NCBI RefSeq assembly: GCF_003258945.1
Contig: NZ_QLIX01000021.1
Span: forward strand, 30,765-94,764
Reading direction: 5' to 3'
Length of the DNA: 64,000 nt
Source of the DNA: Roseicella frigidaeris
GTDB lineage: Bacteria > Pseudomonadota > Alphaproteobacteria > Acetobacterales > Acetobacteraceae
The number at the start of each line of letters is the position of its first letter. Within the stretch, counting starts at the first letter, position 1. Of the stretch, positions 37,868 to 46,057 are shown one piece after another. The translations under genes and the position numbers were made by a program. The notes under the pieces are model-generated. The model saw nothing but the letters and a program-made list of their open reading frames with translations, was not told where the DNA came from and did no database searches.

Positions 37868-38800
37868 ATGCACAAGCCAGGGGGCCGGCGCTACTGCCTG
37901 AAGGGCCTTTCCTCGGAGATCCTGTCCTCGATCTTCGTGCCGCTGGAGATGCGCGGCGCCGCCGCGGTCGAGGGGCGCTACCACGTCACGGAGCTGGATT
38001 CGCTGCGCTTCATCCGCGCGCGCAGCCGCGGCGACCGGTACGAGGCGCGGCGGCGGCAGGACCACATCGCCGCCGGCGCGGACGGCCATTGCTTCGTCTG
38101 CCTGCCGCTGAGCCGCCCGACGCTGCTGCGGCAGGACGGCGCGAGCTGCCTCCTCGAACCCGGCGATCTCGGCTTCGTGGACTCGCGGCGGGAATACAGC
38201 ATCGAGGTGCCGGCCGGCAGCGACACGCTGTGGCTGCGGCTCGACACGGCCCGGCTGGCCGGGCGCTTCCGGGCGACGCCGGAGATCTTCGCGCGGCGGA
38301 TCGACGGCAGGTCCGGCATCGGCCGGCTCGCCGCCGGCTTCCTGCGCTCCGCGATCCGGACGGAGGGCGAGGTGCCGGTGCCGTCCAGGACGCTGGTCGC
38401 CACCGTCGCGACCGACCTGCTGGCCGAGGCGGCGGCCACGCTGCTGCAGGACCGGCCGTTCCGCTCGGGCAGCCAGCGCAGCTTCGACCGCGCCTGCCTG
38501 CACATCGACTGGCATGCCGACGATCCCGAGCTGTCGCCGGCTTCCATCGCCCAGGCGCTCGGTATCGGCACGCGCCATCTCAGCCAGCTCTTCGCCGATC
38601 GCGGCGAGACGGTGATGGGGCGCGTGCAGCGGCGGCGGCTGGAGCTGTGCCGGGCGCGGCTGGAGCGGGAGGTGTGGCGCCCGGGGCTGATCACCGAATT
38701 CGCCTACGCCGCCGGTTTCGGCAACGTCTCCAGCTTCAACCGGGCCTTCAAGGCGGCCTTCGATCGCACGCCGCGGGACGTGACCCTGCGCCAGCCCTGA
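37868..38800 (+). CDS. AraC-family transcriptional regulator
   Basis: A 310-residue AraC/XylS regulator. The N-terminal half resembles the AraC-binding-like domain of the FeaR/NdmR group. The C-terminal double helix-turn-helix starts near residue 205 (LSPASIAQALGIGTRHLSQL and ITEFAYAAGFGNVSSFNRAF). The start at 37868 has an excellent GGGAGGAGA site. It is divergent from the hydrolase and precedes the Baeyer-Villiger gene by 140 bases, so it probably controls one or both. Confidence 0.92.
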   Translation: MHKPGGRRYCLKGLSSEILSSIFVPLEMRGAAAVEGRYHVTELDSLRFIRARSRGDRYEARRRQDHIAAGADGHCFVCLPLSRPTLLRQDGASCLLEPGDLGFVDSRREYSIEVPAGSDTLWLRLDTARLAGRFRATPEIFARRIDGRSGIGRLAAGFLRSAIRTEGEVPVPSRTLVATVATDLLAEAAATLLQDRPFRSGSQRSFDRACLHIDWHADDPELSPASIAQALGIGTRHLSQLFADRGETVMGRVQRRRLELCRARLEREVWRPGLITEFAYAAGFGNVSSFNRAFKAAFDRTPRDVTLRQP

Positions 38801-38940
38801 CCGGGCATGTCGCGGGCGGGGCTTTCCCGGCGCGCCCTGTCCGCGCAGCCCCGGTGCCGCCAGCGCAAAGACACGGCCCGCCCTGGCGTCCGATCATGCC
38901 GCCATGCCGTCAAGGGCAGGGCGAAGGACGCAGGGAGGGA

Positions 38941-40848
38941 ATGACGGTGACGGACGCTGCCGAGACCGTGGCGCTGCTGGAGGAGCACATCCGCGCCGGG
39001 GCGGAACTGCCGGTCCTGCTGATGACCACGGCGCATCTGACGGGCGACTACGCGCTCCTCACGCCCGGCCGGCGGCCGGGCGTCGTGTTCGGCAAGCTGC
39101 GCTGCGAGGTCGAGCCGGACGAGCGGGAGGCCATCCTCGCCGACTGCGCCGAGCGCCTGCGCGGCTTCCTCGCCGCCGGCGCGCCGGTGCCGCCGCTGAC
39201 CTTCGACGTGCTGCACCGCATCGCCGCCTGGGCCGTGGGCAAGGAGATCGAGCCCTTCGTGCCGCTGCTGGCCGAGGAGATGGTGCTGGGCAGCCAGGAT
39301 CCCCGCCGCCCCGGCTGGTCCAAGGCGCGGATCGCGCCCGACCGCCCCTTCAGCGTCGGCATCGTCGGCGGCGGCGAGAGCGGCATCATCGCCGCGATCC
39401 GGCTCGCCCAGGCCGGCATCCCCTACACGCTGTACGAGAAGAACGCGGCGCTCGGCGGCACCTGGCTGGAGAACCGCTATCCGGGCTGCCGGGTGGACAT
39501 CAACAGCTACGTCTACAGCTACGCCAGCGCGCCCGCCGCCTGGCCGGAATACTTCGGGCAGCAGCCCGAGGTGCTGGCCTACCTGCAAGACGTGGCACGG
39601 CAACACGGGGTGGAGGAACGGACGCGCTTCGGCTGCGCGGTGCAGGCCGCGCGCTGGGACGAGGCGGCGTCGGCGTGGGAGCTGCGCCTCGCCGACGATG
39701 GCGGCGAGGCGGTCCGCACGCACCAGGCGGTGATCTTCGCCGTCGGCCAGCTCAACCGCCCCGCCCTGCCCGACATCCCCGGCCGCGACGACTTCGCCGG
39801 TCCCGCCTTCCACTCCGCGCGCTGGGACCACGACGCCGCGCTCGACGGCAAGGATGTCGGCGTGATCGGCACGGGCGCCAGCGCCTGCCAGTTCATCCCG
39901 AAGGTCGCCGAGCGGGCCGGCAGCGTCCGTGTCTTCGCGCGCACCACAACCTGGCTGCTGCCGACGCCGGAGCTGCACGAGGCGCTGCCCGACAGCGCCC
40001 TGTGGCTGATGGCCAACCTGCCCGCCTACCGGCAATGGTACCGCGCCTCCATGCTGATGATGCAGGGCCCCGGGCTGCTCGACCGGATCACCCACGATCC
40101 GGCCTACCCCGCCTCGGAGCGCGCCATCTCCGAGAGCAACGATGCGCTGCGCGCCTCGCTGCAGGGCTGGATCGAGGCGCAGATCGCCGACCGCCCGGAC
40201 CTGCGCGACGCGCTGATCCCGGACTCGCCGGTCGGCGCCAAGCGCATCCTGCGCGACAACGGTTCCTGGATCCGGGCGCTGCGGCGCGACAACCTGCGCG
40301 TGGTCCGCACGCGGATCGAGCGGATCGTGCCGGACGGCCTCGTCACCACGGACGGGGAGCACCACCGGCTCGACGCGCTGATCTACGGCACCGGCTTCCA
40401 GGCCGCGCGCTTCCTGCAGCCGATGACGATCACCGGCCGGGGTGGCGTGGACCTGCACGAGCACTGGGGCGAGAACCCGCGCGCCTATCTCGGACTCACC
40501 GTGCCGAACTTCCCGAACATGTTCGTCATGTACGGGCCCAACACCAACCTGGTGGTGCATGGCGGCAGCATCATCCTGTTCTCGGAGCTTTCCGCGAAGT
40601 ACATCCTCGGCGCGATCCGCTGCCTGCTCGACGCCGATGCGCGCTCCCTGGAAGTGCGCGGCGACATCCACGAGACCTACAACGCGCGGGTGGACGCGAC
40701 GAACGCCCGGCGCGCCTGGGGCTGGTCCGGCGTCAGCAGCTGGTACAAGAACGGCGAGGGGCGGGTGACGCAGAACTTCCCCTTCACCATCGCCGAGTAC
40801 TGGCAGCGCACCGACCGCTTCGAGCCGGGCGAGTACCTCCTCCGCTAG
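38941..40848 (+). CDS. Baeyer-Villiger monooxygenase, 4-hydroxyacetophenone monooxygenase type
   Basis: A 635-residue class B flavin monooxygenase. The first Rossmann motif is GIVGGGESGIIAAIR near residue 140, and the Baeyer-Villiger fingerprint FAGPAFHSARW (FxGxxxHxxxW) is complete. The second motif GVIGTGASACQFIPKV binds NADPH. The N-terminal extra domain of about 130 residues and total length are those of 4-hydroxyacetophenone monooxygenase, which turns aryl ketones into aryl esters. The ATG at 38941 follows AGGGAGGGA. It is regulated, by position, by the AraC protein upstream. Confidence 0.92.
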   Translation: MTVTDAAETVALLEEHIRAGAELPVLLMTTAHLTGDYALLTPGRRPGVVFGKLRCEVEPDEREAILADCAERLRGFLAAGAPVPPLTFDVLHRIAAWAVGKEIEPFVPLLAEEMVLGSQDPRRPGWSKARIAPDRPFSVGIVGGGESGIIAAIRLAQAGIPYTLYEKNAALGGTWLENRYPGCRVDINSYVYSYASAPAAWPEYFGQQPEVLAYLQDVARQHGVEERTRFGCAVQAARWDEAASAWELRLADDGGEAVRTHQAVIFAVGQLNRPALPDIPGRDDFAGPAFHSARWDHDAALDGKDVGVIGTGASACQFIPKVAERAGSVRVFARTTTWLLPTPELHEALPDSALWLMANLPAYRQWYRASMLMMQGPGLLDRITHDPAYPASERAISESNDALRASLQGWIEAQIADRPDLRDALIPDSPVGAKRILRDNGSWIRALRRDNLRVVRTRIERIVPDGLVTTDGEHHRLDALIYGTGFQAARFLQPMTITGRGGVDLHEHWGENPRAYLGLTVPNFPNMFVMYGPNTNLVVHGGSIILFSELSAKYILGAIRCLLDADARSLEVRGDIHETYNARVDATNARRAWGWSGVSSWYKNGEGRVTQNFPFTIAEYWQRTDRFEPGEYLLR

Positions 40849-40974
40849 AGGATGCCCTCGTCACCAAGGTCCCGCCGCCCGAGGCGACACGGGGGCGGAC
40901 AGGAAGCACCAGGGCGGCGCGCGCAGGACCGCCCGGAACCGGCCATGCCGGCAGGAAGCAGGGGAAACGGCGTG

Positions 40975-41898
40975 ATGCATGCGGATACGGATGCGGGGCC
41001 GATCGGCTCGATCACTCACAGGGACAGGAATCCCGCCGACGCCGCGACGACGCCCGGCCCGATTGCCGAGGGGCTGCACCTGCTCGGCGGCAGCGTCGCC
41101 ATCGACGAGCGGATCTCGTGGTACCCGGCGGCGGAGGCAGGCCGCCACCTTCCCTTCAACAGCTACCTGCTGGCCGATGCCGGCAGCCTGCTGCTGCTGG
41201 AGGCGGGCGTGCCCGCCGTGTTTCCCGCGCTCGCGGCGCAGCTCGACGGAATCGCCCGCGCCGGGCAGGGGCCGACGCGGCTGGCGGTCACGCGGAACGA
41301 GCCGGACTGCGTCGCCAACATCCCCGGGCTGGTCCGCCTGACCGGGCTGCGCACCGTCCATTCCCCGGGGCTGCTGAACACGCTGCAATTCTTCTCCGAC
41401 GACACGGCGGCGCTGCGCGAGGGCAGCTTCCTCGACACCGCCACGGAATTGCAGATGCTGGACTTCGGCGTGACCTGCGCCCGCGTCGCGCCGGGAGACA
41501 CGGTACCGGTCTCGGAGCGCCGCGGACTGGAGGTCATCCAGGCGCCACTGCGGGTCCTGCCGACCGTCTGGTACTACGACCGGCTCAGCCGGACCCTGTT
41601 CTGCTCCGACAGCTTCTCCGACGAGACGGCGGCGGCGCCCGACCAACGGCTCCTTGCCGACGTGGCGCCGCACGACGTGCTGGTGGCCCGCTGCCTGGAG
41701 AATTTCGCGCTGAAATTCGACTGGCTCGCGCGCAGCCGGCTGGCCCCGATCATCGGGCAGGTCGAGGCGATCTTCGCCCGCCACGACATCGAGACGCTGG
41801 CGCCGAGCCGGGGCCTCGTCATCCGTGGCGCGGCCGCGGTCCGCGCCAAGCAGTCGGCGATGCTCGCGGCGCTCCGCCAGCTCGAATCCCGCCACTGA
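40975..41898 (+). CDS. Metallo-beta-lactamase-fold protein without metal ligands
   Basis: A 307-residue protein with the layout of the flavodiiron (ODP) branch of the metallo-beta-lactamase fold (FNSYLLADAGSLLLLEAG, then LFCSDSFSDE). Compared with the next gene, each metal histidine position is arginine or another residue: TRNEPDC in place of the HxExxH segment, APLRVLPTVWYYD for the second histidine, and PSRGLVI for the last. Only the bridging aspartate and glutamate remain. It is therefore predicted not to bind a diiron centre. It lies 13 bases before an intact paralogue, so the two may form a complex. Confidence 0.75.
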   Translation: MHADTDAGPIGSITHRDRNPADAATTPGPIAEGLHLLGGSVAIDERISWYPAAEAGRHLPFNSYLLADAGSLLLLEAGVPAVFPALAAQLDGIARAGQGPTRLAVTRNEPDCVANIPGLVRLTGLRTVHSPGLLNTLQFFSDDTAALREGSFLDTATELQMLDFGVTCARVAPGDTVPVSERRGLEVIQAPLRVLPTVWYYDRLSRTLFCSDSFSDETAAAPDQRLLADVAPHDVLVARCLENFALKFDWLARSRLAPIIGQVEAIFARHDIETLAPSRGLVIRGAAAVRAKQSAMLAALRQLESRH

Positions 41899-41911
41899 GG
41901 AGGAACCAGCC

Positions 41912-42763
41912 ATGTCCGATGCCGCTGCCGAGGGGCGCGCCGGCGATGCCGCGCCCGCGACCAACCGGATGGACTACCACGGCTTCTCCACCCGGCAGTT
42001 CACCGACAGCGCCTACCTGCTGACCGGCTGCTTCCACATGCGGATGTACGGCCGGGAGTTCCACACCCACGCCTCGGCCTACCTGCTGCGCGGCAGCGCC
42101 GGCGCCGTCCTGATCGACACCGGCCACGCCAAGGACGGGCCACGTATCGAGGCCTTCATCCGCTCCGTCGTCGGCGACGAGCTGACCTACATCTTCCCGA
42201 CGCACGAGGAATACCCGCATGCCGGCAACCTCGGCGCGCTGCTGACCGCCTTCCCGAAGGCGACGGCGGTGGGCGAGGTGCGCAACCTGCACCTGTACCA
42301 CCCCGGGCACGCCCGCGCCGGCCGCTTCCGGCAGATGCACACGGGAGAGACGCTGTCGCTCGGCGACCGCACGCTCAGCGTCCTCCCCGCCCTCGTCCAC
42401 GACCTGCCGGCGACGGCCTGGGCGCATGACGACAGGGACGGGCTGCTCTTCGTCTCCGACGCCTTCGGCTTCTCGCACTACGCGACCGACCAGTGCGCGC
42501 TGCTGACGCGCGAGATGCCCTTCCGGCCGACGCTGGAGGACACGCGGATGGTGCTCGACCTCGCGCTCTACTGGGCGCGCTTCGCCGACAACCATCCCCT
42601 GGTCGCGGAGTTCCGCCGCATGCTGGCGCGGTATCCGACGACCATGATCTGCCCGGCGCACGGCAACGTGGTCACCGAGGTCGCGGCGCTCACCGCGTTG
42701 ATGGAGGAGGCCCTGCTGAGCAATGGTATCACCCTGCCAGCCGGGCGCCCGGCAGCCGGGTGA
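41912..42763 (+). CDS. Metallo-beta-lactamase-fold protein, flavodiiron (ODP) type
   Basis: A 283-residue protein of the metallo-beta-lactamase fold, of the oxygen-binding diiron subclass but without the flavodoxin domain. Predicted ligands are THEEYPH near residue 98, the histidine of LVHDLPATAWAHD, the bridging aspartate of LFVSDAFG, and the histidine of CPAHGN. The usual aspartate of HxExD is a proline here. GGAGGAA precedes its ATG. With the preceding degenerate paralogue it may act in O2- or NO-linked reduction or as a hydrolase; the reaction is unknown. Confidence 0.8.
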   Translation: MSDAAAEGRAGDAAPATNRMDYHGFSTRQFTDSAYLLTGCFHMRMYGREFHTHASAYLLRGSAGAVLIDTGHAKDGPRIEAFIRSVVGDELTYIFPTHEEYPHAGNLGALLTAFPKATAVGEVRNLHLYHPGHARAGRFRQMHTGETLSLGDRTLSVLPALVHDLPATAWAHDDRDGLLFVSDAFGFSHYATDQCALLTREMPFRPTLEDTRMVLDLALYWARFADNHPLVAEFRRMLARYPTTMICPAHGNVVTEVAALTALMEEALLSNGITLPAGRPAAG

Positions 42764-43040
42764 TGCCAATGAGGCGCGGCTTGCGTCGCGGGAGAAGCTG
42801 GTTTGTAGAAATTCGGACCGCTCGTAGGGGTGCCGTTGCTGGGGCGTCCAGAAAGGCTGGCGACCCGGCTGCGGATCATCCGCCACGCGAGACCGGCCTG
42901 AGCGCGGCCATGGTCATCAACATCCGCCCATAGGCGGCGGGGGGGGCGGCGGTTCTCGGGGCACCGGCGCCGGGACCGAGCCGCTCCCGACCCCGCGGCG
43001 GAACAGCCTCGCCCGTCCTCCCGAGCGGAGGGCAACCCCA

Positions 43041-43077
43041 AAGCCCCGTGGCCTCACGCCGAGGTCACGGGGCTTTT
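43041..43077 (+). terminator. Rho-independent terminator
   Basis: AAGCCCCGTG (43041-43050) pairs perfectly with CACGGGGCTT (43066-43075), with a further CCT/AGG pairing inside, followed by TTTT. It can terminate the plus-strand catabolic block before the organosulfur block. Confidence 0.85.
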
Positions 43078-43175
43078 CGCATGTCTGCTCCGCCCCCCGC
43101 TGCCGGGGAGCCATTGCCCGGTCGCGGCCGCACAATGCGAATTTAAATCGTGGTGCTGGTGATTTTACGATTCCA

Positions 43176-43193
43176 AAGATGATTTTGCATCTT
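43176..43193. promoter_or_regulatory. Inverted repeat AAGATG-N6-CATCTT
   Basis: Perfect 6-bp arms in an AT-rich island about 230 bases upstream of the ABC permease. It is a candidate operator of the organosulfur block. The outer bases recall NsrR-type sites, but it is too short to assign. Confidence 0.35.
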
Positions 43194-43349
43194 GAACCAC
43201 GGTCATGGAGGTGGAATCATACTGCGGCAATCAGCCGTCCAACCAGCCAAGCGGAGGAGGGGGAACAGATGCGCCACATGCCAGCCATCCGATGTCGGCC
43301 TCCTGGCCGCCTGCTGAACCGGCCTTCCTGCCCGACCTGAACCCGGCAG

Positions 43350-43371
43350 GTCACGGCCCCGTAGCCGTGAC
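43350..43371 (+). other. Leader hairpin before the sulfonate transporter
   Basis: GTCACGGC and GCCGTGAC form a perfect 8-bp stem with loop CCCGTA, 52 bases upstream of the permease start. No T-run follows. It may stabilise the leader or act in attenuation; no known riboswitch fold was recognised. Confidence 0.35.
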
Positions 43372-43423
43372 GCCCATCTCCCCATGCCGCGCCATCCGGC
43401 GCCCAGTTTCCAAGGAGCCCCGT

Positions 43424-44257
43424 ATGTCCGGGCAATCCCTGTCCGTGCCCGCCCTCGCGCGGGGCACGCCACCGCGCCGGCTGGGTCTCCCCCGCAACCT
43501 CGGTGCGGCGCGGCGCTTCGTGGTGCCGGTGCTGCTTCTGCTGCTGTGGCAGCTTGCCGCACAGAGCGGCCTCGTCTCGACACGGCTCCTCGCGCCGCCC
43601 TCGGCGATTGCCGCTGCGGCCTGGCAACTCATCGCCTCGGGGGAACTCGGCTATCACCTGGCCGTCTCGCTCCAGCGGGTGGCGATCGGCCTTTCCATCG
43701 CCCTCGTGGCGGGCGTGTCGCTCGGCCTCCTGGCCGGCCTGTCGCGCCTCGGCGAGGATCTGGTCGACGCCACGCTGCAGATGCTGCGGGCCCTGCCCTT
43801 CCTGGCGCTGGTGCCGCTGCTCATTCTCTGGCTCGGCATCGGCGAGGCGACGAAGATCGCGCTCGTCGCGCTGGGCGCCGCCTTCCCGATCTACCTGACC
43901 CTCTTCGGCGGCATCCGTGGCGTCGATCCCAAGCTGCTGGAGGCCGGCCGCGTCTTCGGGCTGAGCCGGGCCGGGGTGATCCGGCACATCATCCTGCCCG
44001 GGGCGCTGCCGCAGGCCCTGGTCGGGCTGCGCTACGCGCTCGGCACCGCCTGGCTCAGCCTGGTGGTGGGCGAGCAGATCAACGCCACGGCGGGCATCGG
44101 CTACCTGGTGATGGATGCGCGGGAATTCCTGCGGACCGACATCATCCTGGTCGGCCTGGCGATCTATGCGCTGCTCGGCCTCGGCGCCGACCAGCTGGTG
44201 CGCATGATCGAGCGGAAGGCGCTCGCCTGGCGTCCCTCCGTGCTGGGGGAGCGCTGA
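43424..44257 (+). CDS. ABC permease, SsuC/TauC type
   Basis: A 277-residue six-helix inner-membrane permease of the nitrate/sulfonate/taurine ABC family. The ATPase-contact motif EAGRVFGLSRAGVIRHIILP (EAA loop) is intact. AAGGAG precedes the ATG at 43424. It is followed after 3 bases by its ATPase and then by two binding proteins, so the unit is complete. Sulfonate or a related organosulfur compound is inferred from the sulfur enzymes downstream. Confidence 0.92.
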   Translation: MSGQSLSVPALARGTPPRRLGLPRNLGAARRFVVPVLLLLLWQLAAQSGLVSTRLLAPPSAIAAAAWQLIASGELGYHLAVSLQRVAIGLSIALVAGVSLGLLAGLSRLGEDLVDATLQMLRALPFLALVPLLILWLGIGEATKIALVALGAAFPIYLTLFGGIRGVDPKLLEAGRVFGLSRAGVIRHIILPGALPQALVGLRYALGTAWLSLVVGEQINATAGIGYLVMDAREFLRTDIILVGLAIYALLGLGADQLVRMIERKALAWRPSVLGER

Positions 44258-44260
44258 GCG

Positions 44261-45004
44261 ATGCCGGATCCCGTCCTGCGCCTCAGCCGTTTCACGCGGC
44301 GCTTCCATGGCCCCGCGGCGCCGCCGGTCCTCGACCGCCTCGACCTGACGATCCCCGCCGGCGAGTTCGTCGCGCTGCTCGGCCGCAGCGGCTCCGGCAA
44401 GACGACGCTGCTGCGCACCCTGGCGGGGCTCGACCCGGTGACGGAGGGCACCGCCAGCCTTCCCGCGCGCCGCGCCGTGGTGTTCCAGGAGCCACGCCTG
44501 CTGCCCTGGAAGCCGGTCTGGCGCAACGTGGCGCTCGGCCTGCCCGGCGAGGCGGCCGTTACCCGGCAACGCGCGCTCGCCGCGTTGCAGGAGGTGGAAT
44601 TGTCGCACCGCGCCACCGCCTGGCCGCTGACGCTCTCGGGTGGCGAGGCGCAGCGCGTCGGCTTGGCGCGCGCCCTGGTGCGCGAGCCGGAGCTGCTGCT
44701 GCTCGACGAGCCCTTCGCCGCGCTCGACGCGCTGACCCGGCTGCGCATGCAGTCCCTGGTCGGCGAGCTGTGGCAGCGCCACCGCCCCGCCGTGCTGCTG
44801 GTGACCCATGACGTCGAGGAGGCGCTGCTGCTGGCCGATCGCGTCCTCGTCCTGGCCGCCGGCCGGCTGGTGGAGGATCTGGCGGTCGATCTGCCGCGGC
44901 CTCGCCGGCGCGCGGCGGCGGCCTTCGACACGCTGCGGGTGCGGCTGCTCGCCACGCTCGGCGTGGACGAGAACGGCCACGATGCCACCGCCAGGGCGGC
45001 CTGA
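44261..45004 (+). CDS. ABC ATP-binding protein, SsuB type
   Basis: A 247-residue ABC ATPase. Walker A is LLGRSGSGKTTL, the Q-loop is in VVFQEPRLLPW, the signature is LSGGEAQRVGLARAL, and Walker B is LLLLDEPFAALD, with the switch histidine in VTHDVEE. QEPRLLPW is characteristic of the nitrate/sulfonate/taurine importers. It energises the permease encoded immediately upstream. Confidence 0.94.
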   Translation: MPDPVLRLSRFTRRFHGPAAPPVLDRLDLTIPAGEFVALLGRSGSGKTTLLRTLAGLDPVTEGTASLPARRAVVFQEPRLLPWKPVWRNVALGLPGEAAVTRQRALAALQEVELSHRATAWPLTLSGGEAQRVGLARALVREPELLLLDEPFAALDALTRLRMQSLVGELWQRHRPAVLLVTHDVEEALLLADRVLVLAAGRLVEDLAVDLPRPRRRAAAAFDTLRVRLLATLGVDENGHDATARAA

Positions 45005-45103
45005 CATGCCGGCGCGCCACCCGGCCCGGGCCCGATGTCGCCGCGCGCCGGACCCGCTTCGCCGTGCCCGCCCACGCCATCCTGCCGCACTGGACTCCAG
45101 GCC

Positions 45104-46054
45104 ATGACCGCCACCACACGCCGGGCCCTGCTCGGCGCCTCCACCCTGCTCGCCGCGCCCGCCGGGCTGCGGGCCCAGTCCACGCCGAAGGTGCTCCGCG
45201 TCGGCAACCAGCGCGGCGGCCTCCGCTCGCTGCTGGAGGTCTCCGGCGTCGCCGAGGACCTGCCCTACCGCATCGACTGGAGCGAGTTTCCGGCGGCCCA
45301 GCCGCTGCTCGAGGCGCTGAACGCCAATGCCGTCGATCTCGGGACGATGGGCGACCTGAACTTCTTCAGCGTCTATTCCTCGGGCGCGCCGATCAAGGCG
45401 TTCTCGGCCTCGCGCTCCGACGGCGCCTCGCAGGCGATCATCGTGCGCGGCGACGGCCCCATCCGGGAGGTCGCCGACCTGCGCGGCAAGCGGGTCGCGG
45501 CCGCGCGCGGCGGCTGGACCCACTACTCCCTGCTGGCGATCCTGCACCGGGCCGGCATCCCCTTCTCGGATGTCCGCTTCGCCTGGCTGCTGCCCGCCGA
45601 GGCGGCGCTGGCCTTCCGCACCGGCGAGGTCGATGCCTGGTCGATCTGGGAGCCCTATACCTCGCTGGAGGTGCTGAATTTCGGTGCCCGGGTGCTCGCC
45701 GATGCGCGGGGCCTGACGCCTTCGGCGAGCCTCCTCGCGGTGAACAACCGCGCCCTCGCCGAGCGGCGGGAGCAGTTGCAGGATTTCGTCCAGCGCGATG
45801 CCCGCGCCTGGGGCTGGGCGCAGGCGAACCGCGCCGCCCATGCCCGCGCCACGGCGCAGATCATCCGCCAGCCGGAGCCGGTCCTGCTGCGCGCCTATGA
45901 GGTCAACCGCACGCGCGCCGTGCCGATCGACGATGCGCTGATCCGCGAATTCCAGCAGGCCGTCGACCAGGCCCATGCCTGGGGCGTCATCCCGGGCCAG
46001 GTCAAGGTCGCCGAGGCCGTGGACCAGAGCTTCACCCGCAGCCTCAAGGCCTGA
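45104..46054 (+). CDS. ABC substrate-binding protein, SsuA type (copy 1)
   Basis: A 316-residue periplasmic binding protein with a signal peptide (TTRRALLGASTLLAAPAGL). It matches aliphatic sulfonate binding proteins through LRVGNQRGGLRSLL, WSEFPAAQPLLEALNANAVD and EVDAWSIWEPYTSLEV. It is the first of two adjacent, clearly homologous receptors. The signal starts at the ATG at 45104. The two copies probably differ in ligand preference. Confidence 0.92.
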   Translation: MTATTRRALLGASTLLAAPAGLRAQSTPKVLRVGNQRGGLRSLLEVSGVAEDLPYRIDWSEFPAAQPLLEALNANAVDLGTMGDLNFFSVYSSGAPIKAFSASRSDGASQAIIVRGDGPIREVADLRGKRVAAARGGWTHYSLLAILHRAGIPFSDVRFAWLLPAEAALAFRTGEVDAWSIWEPYTSLEVLNFGARVLADARGLTPSASLLAVNNRALAERREQLQDFVQRDARAWGWAQANRAAHARATAQIIRQPEPVLLRAYEVNRTRAVPIDDALIREFQQAVDQAHAWGVIPGQVKVAEAVDQSFTRSLKA

Positions 46055-46057
46055 CCG

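Larger units (their letters stand above)
42764..43423. other. 660-base intergenic control region
   Basis: No gene recognised. It contains a terminator (43041-43077), then an AT-rich island at 43135-43200 with ATTTAAAT and the inverted repeat AAGATG-N6-CATCTT (43176-43193), and a hairpin close to the transporter start. An ATG at 43205 is in frame with the permease but would add 73 residues unlike any permease. Confidence 0.5.

Noticed and set aside
42766..42933. Possible coding remnant after the second metallo-beta-lactamase gene
   Set aside because: Open frames on both strands are short and match nothing recognised.
43205..43423. N-terminal extension of the ABC permease from the upstream ATG
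   Set aside because: The extra 73 residues are unlike permeases, and the ATG at 43424 has a better AAGGAG site.
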